NCBI GenBank assembly: GCA_014904845.1 | Contig: MU119213.1 | Span: 372,001 to 436,000, forward strand | DNA length: 64,000 bases | Reading direction: 5' to 3' | From: Acephala macrosclerotiorum | Lineage: Eukaryota; Ascomycota; Leotiomycetes; Helotiales; Mollisiaceae | Position numbers and translations under genes: made by a program | Shown: positions 1-12,246 of the stretch, one piece after another | Layout: every line of letters begins with the position of its first letter | Numbering within the stretch: the first letter of the stretch is position 1 | The notes under the pieces: generated by a model | The model's input: only the letters and a program-made list of their open reading frames with translations | What the model was told of the DNA's origin: nothing | Databases searched by the model: none

Positions 1-563
1 TACTCCATTGCCATCACGAAGTCGTAATTGAAAGCCACCAGAGATAAATTTTCCTCGAGTAGGGTAGAGGAGGTGATGTCTGAGATGACCTTGCGGTTCT
101 GCTTAACCCAAGGATTTGATTTTCCCGAGAGGACGAGGTGTTTACAGCGTGGTCCGAAGAAGAGAGTGTCTTGTTTGAAGTCAACTGGTATTATTTGGTT
201 TGAGGTTGAGAATGTGAGGGGTGTATTGCTGGATGTGATAATGGCGAGGTTCGTGACAAGCGTGGAGGATTGGTGGGATAGGTGTTTGGGAGATGAGGGA
301 ACGGGCTTGGGATGACTACTGGAATAAGTTAGTTTTGTGTTCTGTGTAAAAAATATCAAGCTTGAGAGGTGAGAGCGACTGGAGAAGTATAGATCCTAGT
401 ACAGAGGTATCATGAATTGAAACGTAAAGAAAAGGGTAATGGAAAGGGCTGGGTACAGCTATTTCAATAATGCTGGGTGATGGGGAAGCAAAGTCCCAGA
501 TCTGGAGTGGAGCTCAGCTGGTAATTTGGGGAAATATGAGAATGAAGTTGTTGTGGTTGTCAT
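1..563 (-). pseudogene. 2EXR-domain protein, frameshifted, 3' part outside window
   Basis: Read on the minus strand, an ATG at 563 opens a protein starting MTTTTTSFSYFPKLPAEL, the usual beginning of a fungal 2EXR domain (function unknown, F-box-like N-terminus). The expected continuation LQIWDFASPSPS is present immediately after, but in another frame. The join near 508-512 lacks one base, and the alternative frame has a stop upstream of it, so no start codon can serve it. A further coding block lies at about 1-318: an open minus-strand frame ending in the 2EXR-like stretch PVDFKQDTLFFGPRCKHLVL. It is preceded by a CTAAC...CAG acceptor near 319, so an intron of about 60 nt (weak GTCGCT donor) probably separates the two blocks. 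I infer a single-base deletion, either real (pseudogene) or an assembly error. The gene continues past the left edge. Confidence 0.5.
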
Positions 564-837
564 GTTGAGAGTCGTCAGTATTGGTAAGTCTCTGAATTTC
601 GAGGTTCTCAAAGCAGCATTGTCTCAAGCCACCAGGCTTAGTATTGCGAGGCTGGCTTGCAAGGCTTTATTTCAAGACTTTAAATCTGCATGCAACAACG
701 TAAAGGCAGGTCTGGCGTGGAAAGAATAGAAGTTTTGGGGAAGTGATTGAGATAACTCGCGTCCATACGACAATATGCACAAATCCATGCTCAGCTCCTT
801 CTATATACAGTGTATGTGTATGTACAGAACTCCATCT

Positions 838-1552
838 TCAATGTAGCCTCTCTGCCAGGGAGAATCCATACCATATCGTCGCAATGTATCCAGCCAAGTT
901 GATCAGCGACGACACGCCGTGCATGATTGAGAAGGACTTGTTCAATTGTTGCATCTCTGTCGATTGTGGTGCTGGATCGTAATACTTCTTTCCATCGCGA
1001 GTTTCTGCAACATATCCATCAATGACCAATCAAGCACATCTCCCTCAAGATTACTAGCCTTGCACCTTCCTCTTCCGCATAACTCTCGTCGTCTCAGGAC
1101 CGCAGTATAGCCAATTGACCGCGCTGGTTACGAACATCGTAGCCAAAGGAGCGAATACAGTCCACCTGTTCACCTCTGCAAATGTGCCTGATAGGCCTGA
1201 CGCCGGTCTTAGTGATGTTCTTGAGCCGGGGTATGTTAAAGCGAGAACTGCTGGCAAGGCAGTCTGTAGACCGAAATAGACTGGGAATAGCTTCTGTTGG
1301 AGTTGCGAGAATTGGGGTCGGGGGAGGGCTTGGTAGCTGATTATTCCGCCGACGAATGTCTGCAGATATCCAGTTAGTTGAGTACATTAGCTTGAGAGAG
1401 GAGGTACTTGCCTGGAAGAATTCTGTCCCAAGCAGAGTACCGTATCTACTCTTGTTAGCAACAACAGGTTGACGGACAAGGGGTCTTCGTTAGAAAGCGC
1501 ACGCAATGATATGGTACGGAGCTGGAGACTTGAAGATTGAAAGATCAGGCAT
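838..1552 (-). CDS. TMEM205-like (DUF4149) integral membrane protein
   Basis: Four exons (1503-1552, 1412-1445, 1059-1359, 838-1004) give a 183-residue protein. It contains YGTLLGTEFFQ, LPAVLALTYPGS, FAEVNRWTVFAPLATMF and a C-terminal KYYDPAPQSTEMQQLNKSF..MHGVSSLINL block, all typical of fungal TMEM205-like proteins, which span the membrane about four times and have no settled biochemical role. The ATG at 1552 is the first in frame. Intron 1 is GT-AG (57 nt). Intron 2 (1360-1411) starts GCAAGT and intron 3 (1005-1058) starts GCTAGT, so both appear to be GC-AG introns. GT alternatives give the wrong frame or break the conserved joins (EFFQ/TFVGG and KRKVQ/ETRDGKK). A run of about 15 T lies just upstream at 1580-1593. 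Confidence 0.72.
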
Positions 1553-2048
1553 GATGTGACAGTTGGAAATGTGTTGAAATTTTTTTTTTTTTTGAAAAGG
1601 AATAACGAAGACTCAAGGTGGGATATCAAAGCAGCAGAACTCAGATGAAACTCATGACGATATGACCAGGCCGAGGGTACTTGCCGAGGTCAATTGACAG
1701 GGATGTTTAGAAGAAATCCAAAGCTCAACTCCAAAGAATGCTTTAGTTGTTTCATTCGTGCAGCTTTTGAAGGGGAATCCGAAGAAACCCTTCTGAGAGG
1801 CATTGCACAAAGTCCCATAATACGTAGGCACAAAGAATAGAGATGCTGACAGCCTAAAAATGGACCCACAATTAGAAAAACGTGATACCGCGTCAGGCAA
1901 CAGCCCCTCTTTGAGTACAAGCGCGTCTTCTCGTACATCTCAACATCAAACCCGCGTTCCTCCAATCTTCCTTCTTCGTACCTCACTTCATGACTTGACC
2001 CTTTCATACATCGAAACCTTCAATCGTTTACCCATCGCCGTCGACAAC
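1553..2048. other. Intergenic, divergent promoter of TMEM205-like gene and Ku80
   Basis: About 500 bases hold a homopolymer T tract (about 1580-1593) and short unconvincing open frames. A frame open upstream of the Ku80 start from 1860 has no family resemblance and is read here as 5' leader. Confidence 0.5.
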
Positions 2049-4883
2049 ATGGCTCCAGAAGCAACAGTCTACGCCATTGATCTTGGATCAACAATGGCCG
2101 ACTGTCATAATGGTCGATTGGAGAGTGATCTCGATTGGGGAATGCGCAAGATCTACGACAAAATGGCAGAGTCTATGGAATCAACTCGGACAACCTTGAG
2201 TACTGGTGTTGTGGGCTTTCGGACAGACGGCACCGACAATCCCCTAGGAGATGAAGGGTATGACAACATCTCTGTGCTTCAACATCTTGGGCCCTTGACC
2301 ATGCCGAAATTTCATGATGTAAAAGCAAAGATCAAGGCTAGCGAAACCGAAGAAGGGGATGCCATTTCAGCGATTGTTGTTGCAATTCACATGATTGAGG
2401 AATTCATTCCTAAGCTCAAGACTGGCAAGCTGAGGTCTGCCGTCCGAAAGATTGTACTTCTGACAGATGGCCAAGGAGGAATAGACGAGGAAAATCTTGG
2501 TGTAAGTTCTGCACAATCTCTCGTACATATCCTCCATGCGCCGAGCCCCGCCCTCCAAGTCTTGAAGGTCTTACACGTGCACCCTCCCCTGCCCTAGGTT
2601 CCTGAGCCTACCGTACTTTGCCATACATAATCGCTTCAGGATGCAAAGATTCAAGACTGATTATATATAGGACATCACCACCAGGATCCAAGAGCTGGGC
2701 ATTGAAGTGACAGTGATGGGTATTGATTTTGATGATCTAGACTTTGGCTTCAAAGAAGAAGATAAATCTTCTAATAAGGTTCGTCCCCTCGAAGGCATGG
2801 CAGCCAAGTAATTGACAATCTTTAGAGGAAAAACGAGGAACTTCTCAAGAACTTTGTCGAACAGTGTGGCAATGATTCAAAGTTTATTACCGCAGCAGAG
2901 GCTATTGAAGAGCTCTCCATACCCAAGGTCAAGGAATATAGGCCATACTCCATGTTTGATGGTCGTCTCTGTAAGATGATCCTGTCCCACGAAAGGTTCC
3001 CGGCATTGGAAAGCCGCATGCACAATAATGCTAACTATATTAGGCCTTGGAAATCCCGCAACCAATCCTGAAGAGAGCTTTTACATCCAGGTTAAGCGTT
3101 TTTCCATGACAAAAGTTGCGAAGCCAGTCAGTGCTAAGAGTTATGTCATGCGAAGTGGTGGTGAAGCAAGCACTCACTCATCCCATACCCTTCCGGGTGA
3201 TGCGGAGATGACAGATGCCCCGAGCATCGATTTTTCTGCGGTGAAGCAAGGAAGATCTTACACAATCAGGGACCCCTCTAACGCACTTGGGAAGAGAGAC
3301 GTCGATATTGAAGATCTTGCCCGAGGGTACGAGTACGGCCGAACAGCTGTCCACATCAGCCAGTCCGAAGAAAATGTGACAGTGCTGGAGACGTTCAAAG
3401 ACTTCTCTATCATTGGCTTCATTCCGAACGACAAGGTACGTCATGACCCCATGACTTGATCTTTATCTTACTCTTTCATAGTATGAGAAGTATTTCACCA
3501 TGGGTGAGAGTTGTATAACCGTCGCTTCACCAGTCGACGAGAAAGCTCGACTGGCATTTTCTTCTCTCGTCAACGCTCTTGCTGAATTGGATTCCTACGC
3601 CATCGCAAGGATTGTGGTAAAAGACATGAAGGAACCTCGAATGATCCTACTTGCACCGTGTCTCGAGCTTGAGTATGAGGCACTCGTGGATGTCCCATTA
3701 CCTTTTGCCGAGGACATCCGCATGTACAGATTTCCACCCTTGGATAGGGTCATTTCTGCATCTGGCGCTACTCTTGATAAGCATAGACATCTGCCTTCGA
3801 GTGATCTCGACGCCGCTATGAGCGACTATATCGATAGTAAGTACCATCCTCGAGCCAAACCACTTCATTGGCGCCTGCCTTGAGAGAACTTTAGCTGATT
3901 TATACAGGCATGGATCTCTCTACTTTTGGCAAGGACGGCGAAGGGTTAGTTTTCGATGGCTTGAATTGGAAGAAGAAGCTGATCTTCGTAGTAATCCCGC
4001 AGAATACATGGAAGTAGATGACACTTTTTCTCCGATGGTCCACCGCGTCAATCAAGCAGTTCGACAAAGAGCTATTTATGGTGGTGATGTTGGTGAGCCT
4101 GCGGAAATCCTAACGAAGTGGTAAGACAGCTTTCTCAGTCTACACTCCCTACTCAATTTTCATTATGATCTCACTGACATAAGTAGGTCTGAGCCTCCGG
4201 TAGAGCTCGTGACAAGAAACGCTTCGAAACTCGAGAGTCTCATTGCTGTTGCTGATATTAAGAAAGGTACACGCACATGTTCAACTGTAGACAAACTTAC
4301 TGACATATGATATCAGTACCGCCGAAGGTCAAGGGAAAGAGAAATCGACGAGAAATTATCACACCACTCTCCGGGCTCGACGTCGATGCGTTGCTGAAGG
4401 GGAACAAACCCAAGAAGATTTCCAAAGAGAACGCCAAGGCCGAATTCAAGCAAATTCTCGAAAATGCCGAGAGTGACAATGCTATCGAGAATGCTGTCAA
4501 TCAGATGTCTGATATCATTCGAGATCTCATCAAAGGCAGCACGGGAGATAATGATTTCAATCGAGCACAAGAGAATATCACAGTTTTGCGTGACGAAATG
4601 ATCGACTACGAGTTTCCAGCTTTTTACAACAATTTTGTGAAAGATCTGAGGAAGCGACTCATGAACGGCGAACTTGGCGAAAGCAGAAGAGAGTTCTGGG
4701 TCAATCTCAAGAGAGCTCGGCTTGGCCTGATTGATAACACGACTCTGTCCATGTCAGATGTTTCGCCTGAAGAAGCTACAGAGGTACGAAACTTCATGAC
4801 AATCACCCGAATTGGATCTTACTGACAAGCTCAAGTTCTGGCTTCTGTCCACTGAATTACCAAATCGAGGAAGGGAGAATTGA
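2049..4883 (+). CDS. ku80: Ku80, DNA end-binding subunit of non-homologous end joining
   Basis: Ten exons (2049-2501, 2671-2778, 2826-2970, 3044-3435, 3482-3836, 3908-3944, 3992-4120, 4187-4266, 4317-4783, 4836-4883) sum to 737 residues, the usual fungal length. The N-terminus MAPEATVYAIDLGSTM begins the von Willebrand A-like domain, followed by the central Ku beta-barrel that encircles DNA (FDGRLCLGNPA, SFYIQVKRF, IIGFIPNDKYEKYFTMG) and a helical C-terminal domain of the Ku PK-binding type (about residues 590-725). Ku80 pairs with Ku70 in the nucleus, binds broken ends and recruits ligase IV; in filamentous fungi it also suppresses homologous integration and helps at telomeres. The start at 2049 is chosen over upstream in-frame codons because homologues begin MA.ATVYIIDLG. 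Introns are ordinary GT-AG. Confidence 0.93.
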
Positions 4884-5929
4884 TAAGAGGACATGGAATT
4901 CGGTGCTGTAGGATATCGCTCTAGATTTTCGCGACAGGAAAATGCGTGCTAAGCTGCAGTTTATTATGGCTGGCGAGTATTTCGGTTAGCGTGTTGTTAC
5001 TAAAAGTGATCTGTTTCGAAACTTGTTGTTTTCCCTCACAGTAGTGACACGACGCAATGTATGTACTGTATCTATGTAGAATATCATAGATTCTCGAATT
5101 GCGACGGAACCTGAGGGACATCCGGCTCTCAATTGATACATTTTAGAGACCACGAGCCATTCTGTGATGAATTCACCTTTTCGTCTTTGTAAGTCCTTTC
5201 CTGGGATATCTTCTGGTGCGGAAGTCGTCTGTTGGACTGCAAGACCATTCGAGGCAGGTAACACTTGGAGAACTCACTCCCGTGAATCCTACCGGCTATG
5301 ATCAAGTTGGAAGGCCTCCCAAATTACATGAACAATTCAGTGCGGAGTACCAGAGAGTCAAAATGCTCTTAATCATTCCAAGCCCAGATTCAATTAGATT
5401 ACCTGTGTAGAGAAATGGGTACGGAGGTACCTGAACAGATTGCCGAAATGAGCAGTAGCTCATTATCCTAGTCGCTCGCTTCGGCGCAGAGATTCAGGAG
5501 CTGCTTCTCATCCATCCAACCTGAATATCAAAGTCAGAGACAAAAATCACGACGAGACAACACGAGCCTATTTTTTTGTCAAGTTCGTGCTCTAATGTCA
5601 TGGAAAGTCTGCTGGGTCTGCTCCCATCTATGACCCTTGTTGACAGGAACACTCTACACCAATTCCAGGCATCGACACTCCCGTGCTCTGTCTAGCAAGT
5701 ACTGTGTCGGAAGACTCGTAAAGAGCTTCCAGAATCATCTTTCGTTCACTCCATTATATGGGACGCTAAATTGTCAAATAACACGTCCGTCGTCGCAAGC
5801 GCTAGCTACATGAATATCTTCCCACCCTTCCACCCCGAAGCAAACACCATCCACCACTAATCACCTACGAACAAACCTCCAATCCCGACTACAAACTTGA
5901 TCGCGCTTTACTTGCAAACGCAGTTAAAC
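4884..5929. other. Intergenic, no gene seen
   Basis: Downstream of Ku80 and upstream of the Gfd2-like gene. Only short overlapping open frames on both strands; none shows family motifs or plausible splice extension. Confidence 0.5.
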
Positions 5930-8477
5930 ATGGATAGACTATCCAAACTCGAAGCCTTGACAGGTGGAGCAGTCGTTGCTGGGAAAGACACGTTAACTAA
6001 AGCTGAGAACCCATGGGCTTACAAACCCAAGGCTAACAATATCTACGAGGGTACCGATTCTGAAGATGAGGAGATAGGAAAGATGATGAGCAAGACGGGT
6101 ACTCTTGATCAGAAGACTGGTCAGATTATCTACAAAGATAGTATGTGTCTTTCGGATCTTCCATCCTCATCTGGTCTTGTTCATTGATCTTCCTTCAAGG
6201 CAATTGTGTTGACACCACCAATATCTTTGGCTTCACGCTTCGACAAGGAGAATTGGCCCCAGAAGGAGTCCGCTTCATGCCATTCAAGATGATTACGAAG
6301 TACCCATATCAATTCATAGGCCATGCAAACCGACAGAGGGTAGGTTATGGCGGATTTAACTGTTTTGACATCACTGACAAACACCTTTAGGTCGCGGAGA
6401 CATTCTTTGACAAGGGGCAAGTCTACGGACACACATATGACCTGCAAGTCACATCTGCTTTGTCCGCGCCTGTGAAAGATCTAACTCTAACTAATATGTG
6501 GTACTGCAGCTTCTACCTTTACGGTGATCAGACAGGTCTCAATCCGCAACCCGTCGTCTTGATTCCAACCAAGCAATTTGAGAGATTGCTAGAGGCAATA
6601 AATGCAAAGCTCAAGACTCGCCTTATCATCCCCAAAGGTGGCGCTGGCGACGCTTTCTATTTCGGTTTCATGAATGATGGAAATCCATATCCTCGATATC
6701 TTGGTCGATCGACATCCAGAGATCAATTCGATGATTTGAAGTTCCGAACACCTCCTTACTACTACAAGCTTGATGACGAGCCTGGCGTTGAAGGGACTCC
6801 AAGTGATCAATCACTCGCCGCTTTCCAGGCTAAATTTGCGCAAATTGTGGCGAACGAGAAAGGCAAGAAGGCTGCACAAAAGGACAAGCAAGCCAAGAAC
6901 CGAGTCCAGAGACAACAGGGCTGGGGCGCAAGCATCAAGAGAGTCCAATACTACCTCGGCATTAGGGAGATGCGAGACGACTCTCAAGCAATCCAGGCAA
7001 GTCTTCAGAACTCGGGCCTAGACTGGGTCGATGTCAAAGCGGCTGCTAAAGCTGCTGCTGCAAAGCTACCACCACCGACTTTCTTCGACCCTGGAAAGTT
7101 GATGAAGTTCAAGCCGCTAGACTCTGTTGTCTTCATCTCTGTTGATGTTGAAGCTTATGAAATGAATCATAAGCAAGTCACAGAGATCGGCATCGCGACC
7201 TTAGATACACTTGACTTGGTCCAGGTGAAGCCAGGCAGTGGAGGGAGAGACTGGATGCAACAAATCCGAGCCCGGCACTTCCGAATCCACGAGAACCGAT
7301 TCCTGATCAACCGTGTTCATGTATCTGGCTGCCCAGATAGCTTCGAGTTCGGGTAGGGTTATGGTCCAAACTGCCCTTAACATAGACTGACATGACTTAG
7401 TGAAAGCGAATTTATCAGTATGAATGATGCCCCCTCTGCGATTGCCTCATGTTTCAAGCACCCGTTCTCCGGAGAGGAAAAGGAATCAGCTGATTGGGAT
7501 TTACCAAAGCGAAATATCGTCCTTGTTGGCCACAACGTTGATGCCGACATCAACTTTCTCAAGAACATCGGATATGATGTTACCAACCTTTCGAACTTAA
7601 AGGAAACTGTAGATACTGCTGATATGTGGAAGTACTTGAAGCAAGAAACCAATCCTAGTAAGCTGGGTGCTGTCCTGCACGAGCTTGGACTCGTAGGCTG
7701 GAATCTCCATAACGCGGGCAATGATGCTGTCTACACCTTGCAAATCATGATCGGTACTGCGATCAAGTACATCACCGACAAGACCAAGGGACGGGAGGTG
7801 ATCATCAAGGAGAGACGCGAGAGCATTGTCAAGTAAGTATCATTCATGGTTGAGAGAGGACATGAGCTAATCAAATGAGAAGGAACATTGCTGAGGCCGC
7901 CGCCGATGCTCTAAGTCGTAGTAATAGTTGGGATACCGACGACGAGGATGGAGGAGTCGCCGTTGTTCAAGTTCGCAAGAGCAGTGACAAGGGTTCAAAG
8001 GGTCCAGTCCTTCAACACAACCACGGCTTTCCACTTACGCATCGTCCGAAATTGGTTGGTACTGGACAAAATTTCGAATCAACCATTGGCAATTCGATCT
8101 CGTCTACGTCCGAGGACGTGATCGACTTCAACGAGCTATCCATCTCTAAGCCTGTTGACCACGACGGAGTGAAGCACCACCTCAAGCAGAGCCGTAACAA
8201 CACTACCAGTGAATTCTACGAAGGAGACATGAACAAGCCGCTCAGTCAATTCTTGAACCTTGAATCTAGCGTCCAATATCCCGGAAAATCCCAGGCAACC
8301 GCTGCATTAGCACCTGCTCGCCAAGTCCGATACACCAAAGAGGACGTAGCAAATGCTATTATGAATGCACCATGTGACGAAAGTACGCTCATGGCAATGA
8401 CCTTGGAAGAGCTCATGAAGATGCCTCATGTGACGCAAGGCCGCGCTCGCAACCCACCTTCCGACGAATGGCATTAA
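5930..8477 (+). CDS. Gfd2/YDR514C-like protein with DEDDh exonuclease fold
   Basis: Six exons (5930-6140, 6200-6339, 6391-6443, 6510-7352, 7401-7832, 7883-8477) give 757 residues. The C-terminal half is an RNase H-like 3'-5' exonuclease fold with all the expected acidic motifs: Exo I in FISVDVEAYE (about residue 345), Exo II in LVGHNVDADINFL (about 460) and Exo III in HNAGNDAVYT (about 520). This matches the fungal Gfd2/YDR514C family, linked in yeast to mRNA export through Dbp5 by genetics; no substrate is established. The N-terminal half holds a family-specific domain (YLFYL-like stretch, then PKGGAGDAFYFGF, YPRYLGRSTS). The intron at 6444-6509 starts GCAAGT and ends TGCAG, a GC-AG intron; the nearby GT alternative brings an immediate stop. 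The start at 5930 is preferred to an in-frame ATG 33 bases upstream. Confidence 0.8.
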
Positions 8478-8867
8478 TGATAGCATTATTGGAGGAAACC
8501 GGCTTCCAATCTCCGCACTTGCGGCCAGGGCCTCAAAACTACAACCTAGTAGACATCAAGGAGTTAGGAGTTGTCATCTTTGTAGCATGATTTGACTCTG
8601 CATAGCCATGATTTCTCGGACCATACAGACTTGCGAATGCATTGCATGGATTCCTGAAGATTTTTCATAGCCAGCAGATAGAATAGAAGCGATGATTCAT
8701 GAAGCCGTCCAGGCTGTGACCAAATGTGACTTCCATTCTTTCAGAGAAGAGATTCGTCCCGCCCAAGTGGGCATATTATCAGATACCGCTCGAACGCCAT
8801 CGCTGATGCATCGAAATCCCAAATGTCGTATTATACACTTCTTCGTACATCTCTCTTCGCCGTGTGC
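8478..8867. other. Intergenic between two convergent genes
   Basis: Shared 3' flank of the Gfd2-like gene and PAM18. Nothing beyond short open frames is seen. Confidence 0.5.
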
Positions 8868-9287
8868 TTACGAGTTCTTCTCCAAGAACTCTTTCGCCTC
8901 GTTGACTTTCGTTGCTAGGTATGGACTTCCGCCTCGATCGGGATGGTTCAACATCATAAGTGTTCGATGGTTCTTTCGTATCCGTTCTTTCGTAAGATTT
9001 CTCTCACTGTGTATCCATCAGTCTCGTTGTCCCTCGGAAGTTGTGGGGTAGCGTACCTGAGTTGGAGAATCAGAGCAGCTTCTCTCTTGTTCATTCTTGG
9101 CTCGAATCCTCCTTTGTAGAATGCCTTTCCTAGTGCTCCGACTGCTTCTCCTCGCGACCTCCGCAATGCTAATAGACCCGCTCTGCCCTGTGGGATAATT
9201 AGCGTTGTCCTGGATATGAAGGAGTGTGAGGCGTACAACGAAAGCGAGTGCAGCAATTCCAGCGCCGTATGCAATTACTGAGGCCAT
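8868..9287 (-). CDS. pam18: PAM18/TIM14, J-protein of the mitochondrial import motor
   Basis: Three exons (9237-9287, 9057-9187, 8868-9006) sum to exactly 106 residues. A single N-terminal membrane segment ([14 protein letters not shown], then [13 protein letters not shown]) leads into [22 protein letters not shown] and a compact J domain with an intact HPD motif at about 82-84 ([23 protein letters not shown]). In the family the protein sits in the mitochondrial inner membrane with Pam16 and stimulates Hsp70 (Ssc1) at the TIM23 channel. Introns of 49 and 50 nt are GT-AG. It is divergent from RLP24 across a 274-base shared promoter. Confidence 0.93.
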
Positions 9288-9561
9288 AGCTTTTTATCGG
9301 TATGAAAGGCGTAAGATGAAATTCTCTTTCCTTTCCAAAATAAATGTCGTGTTTGCTTTGAATGGTGTCTAAATTGATATCTTCTTCCGTCGGCTTCTTC
9401 TCCAGAAGTCAGAATTTACAGACGCACAGTCCAGGCGCGATACCTAAATAGGCATCGCGCAAGTCCTCAATCTTATCGTGAAGATTTCTTCTATCGCACC
9501 AGAAAAGTTACGATTAACGAGACAAAAACATCAAAGAAGACCTGAGGGCAGCAACGTCAAG

Positions 9562-10298
9562 ATGAGGATCGAGACGTGCTATTTCTGCTCGCAGCCTTGT
9601 TACCCATCGGTATGTACTCTTTTATCATCATCTTCCGACTATTCGTTGTCCTACGGGGCAAGAATCATAATTCTACTACTCCTCTTAAGATCAAGGAATT
9701 GGCATGCTAACAATCTCTACAGAAGGGAATAACCTTCGTACGTAACGATGCTCGAGTCTTCCGATTCTGCCGCAGTAAATGCCACAAGAACGTACGTCTT
9801 CCAATCCCTAGCCCCCTCCTCCCGGAAAGCAAATCCTAACACCCCACACAGTTCAAAATGAAGCGCAACCCCCGCAAACTGAAATGGACCAAAGCCTTCC
9901 GCAAATCCGCCGGCAAAGAAATGGTCGTAGACAGCACCCTCACCTTCGCCGCCCGCCGAAACGTCCCCGTCCGCTACAACCGCGACCTGGTCGCCAAGAC
10001 CCTCACTGCCATGAAGCGCGTGTCTGAGATCAGAGCCAAGCGTGAACGAGTCTTTTATAAAAAGAGGATGGCAGGTAATAAGGAGAGGGAGAAAGAGGCT
10101 AATAAGAAGTTGGTGGCGGAGAATGAACATTTGTTGCCGAAGATGAGGGCGAGTGAGAGGAGGGCGTTGGAGGAGAACGGTACTGAGGTTGAGGAGTTGC
10201 CGTTGGAGAGGGAGAAGGCGAAGGTGTTTGGGAAGATGAAGGAGAGAAGGCGAGTATTAGTTGATGGTGGGGTGGAGGATGAGATGGATGTTGATTGA
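9562..10298 (+). CDS. rlp24: RLP24, L24-like ribosome biogenesis factor
   Basis: Exons 9562-9609, 9723-9791 and 9852-10298 encode [16 protein letters not shown] then [41 protein letters not shown]. This is the eL24 zinc-ribbon fold with a C..C and C...C pair. The long basic and charged C-terminal tail ([22 protein letters not shown]) marks it as the assembly factor Rlp24 rather than the ribosomal protein: Rlp24 holds the eL24 site on pre-60S particles until the AAA-ATPase Drg1 removes it in the cytoplasm. The last exon changes from C-rich to G-rich codon use partway through without any break in frame. Confidence 0.92.
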
Positions 10299-10777
10299 AT
10301 GTGATGAGAGTGTGGATTTGAGGCATTCTGTGGCGTTCTGGACGGTCAAAAAGGCGTTGGTCTGGACGGCATTATTGCGAGATACATATGGGCGACTTTT
10401 TCACGCACTCTTTCACTTCATGATATCTGTGTGGGTGGATATCTTGTGCTACTGGCAGAGGCATTACTGGAAGTTGGCGAAGAAGCCCATGTCCTGCATG
10501 CTGGGACGCATAGATGTACTTGTTCTGGCAAGATCATATTCAATTGAGGAACGGATTGATCATGGCTGATGGCATGTCCTATATTAGAATGAGACTTCTA
10601 CCCATGCCGGGTCTCTGAATCCACTACTAGCAATGGAGAGAGCATTTCTCAATTACTTCCAGATTTTCTTTTTGGTCATTTATATCTATCAGGATGTTCT
10701 TCCACTTTCACTTAGCATTCTGCATAGCAGCAGTGTCCTGTTAATGGTCAGCACTTTCGCCCCAAGTCTCTATCTTC
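10299..10777. other. Intergenic between convergent genes
   Basis: Shared 3' region of RLP24 and the NTF2-like gene. No gene recognised. Confidence 0.5.
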
Positions 10778-11686
10778 TCAACTCACTAGGTAAACCTGAT
10801 AATACTCAAATTTCCACTTTCCATCATCCTTCACTAAATTCGCTCTCGCTCCCCAAGCAACCTATTTCCCATCAGCACCTATCTCCAACACCCCTTTACT
10901 CTCCTCCTCCTCCTCCTCCTCCTCCTGCTCAATCAACCTCATTCATACCATCCATAACTCCATCCAAAATCTCTCGACATGAACCTGAGATAATAATGGC
11001 GGCAAAAAGGACTCACATCAGCTTTCCTCCCATCCTTCAAAACATAAGCCACCGTCCCATAAAGCATAACCTCACCCGCATTCTCTCCAAAAGGAAAGAT
11101 CTTCAATGGACTATGGAGTCTCGAAGCTACTTTTTCCCACGCTCCTTTTCGGATGGCTAGAATTTCTATTTCTTGAATTAGCCATCTCTTCTTCTTCTTC
11201 TTCTCCTCCCACTTCAAAGTTTTCAAGACTTGAACTCAAATCCATCTTCGAATCTACAGCCCAGAATTCGGAAATCGAAGCCCCCTCATCTCTATCTAAG
11301 CCGACGAGAAACTGAAAGTGCACATGGAATGAAAAAGAAGAATGAAGAGGAGAAAAAAAGAGCAACTTACCATCCCTTCCCTTCCCAACTTTACTCGCCA
11401 TAACAAGCGTCCCGCCATCAATCCATGAATCCGCATACCGCTCATGAGCCTCCTCCGTCCCTGTATCACTAATTTTATAGAACTCTTCGAAGAATTCTTT
11501 GATCCCCTGATCTATCTTTAATCCCTGGGGATATTGGGAAGCGTAGGTGTGTGTCATTATGAATTTTGATGCTGAGGTGAAGAGGGCCTTGGGGATTGGG
11601 TAGTTGAAGGCGAGAGATCTGATGTTTTGTGGGCGGGGAATGGAGGATGTGAGTGACGGGAGTCTTTTGATGAGAAGAGAGGCCAT
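10778..11686 (-). CDS. NTF2/SnoaL-like fold protein
   Basis: Exons 11371-11686, 11017-11171 and 10778-10861 join into IKEFFEEFYKISDTG..AHERYADSWIDGGTLVMASKVGKGRDE, then ILAIRKGAWEKVASRLHSP..FGENAGEVMLYGTV, then VAWGARANLVKDDGKWKFEYYQVYL. This is the usual fungal SnoaL-like (NTF2 superfamily) pattern: a small cone-shaped fold whose substrate is unknown here. The upstream start at 11686 gives 184 residues with an arginine/serine-rich, acid-free leader resembling a mitochondrial presequence. The ATG at 11557 gives 141 residues without a leader, closer to typical homologues. Both introns are long for this window (199 and 155 nt), and the second contains a TCC microsatellite. Confidence 0.78.
10901..10926. 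repeat. (TCC)n microsatellite inside an intron
   Basis: About nine TCC units, GGA on the coding strand, inside the second intron of the NTF2-like gene. Confidence 0.95.
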
Positions 11687-12246
11687 GAGCTGAGGGTGTA
11701 GGTAGGGCGGGGAGTAGGTGGGCTATGGTGGGGTATGTGGTGGGGTCGGGAGAACGATGTCATCCGGGTGCTTCATCCGATCTGCCGGGCCGACCCCCTT
11801 CGACCATTCCTCGAAACGAGCCTTCTGGATATTTTTGTCACGAATTCCGAGTATGGGATGGCTGACGAGGAACATAGACTTATGGGTGACGTTGCGACAT
11901 TGCGACGGATTCGTCACCGAAGTCAGATTTAGAAAAGAGTATACTGGATAGGAGCGAGACATGCTCAAGCATTTCACCACAGTTCACAGTTTCAATAGCA
12001 GAGAGAGATTTATGTATACTTCAGCGTATTGAATTGCTACAGAACTCAATTTCTAGCAAATAAAGCTAGCTACCCATATTTTTGAAAAGCGAAGATCATC
12101 GCAATACCACGAAAAAAGAGCAAAACCAGCCACCACCATCAACCAGCCAGTAGGTATGATCAAACGCCAAACCATAACTTCCATAAGCATATACACGAAG
12201 CCATCAAAGTCATCAAATCATCAGCAACCATTTTTTGTTCCGTCAT
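11687..12246. other. Intergenic: 5' flank of NTF2-like gene and 3' flank of pacC
   Basis: No convincing coding frame. It is expected to hold the promoter of the NTF2-like gene and the 3' UTR of pacC. Confidence 0.5.

Noticed and set aside
1860..2048. Upstream in-frame extension of Ku80
   Set aside because: Ser/Thr-rich leader without similarity to Ku80, whose homologues begin at the MAPEATVYAIDLG equivalent.
10633..11160. 175-codon plus-strand frame
   Set aside because: It overlaps the NTF2-like gene exons and introns on the opposite strand; its (Pro)n run is the TCC microsatellite.
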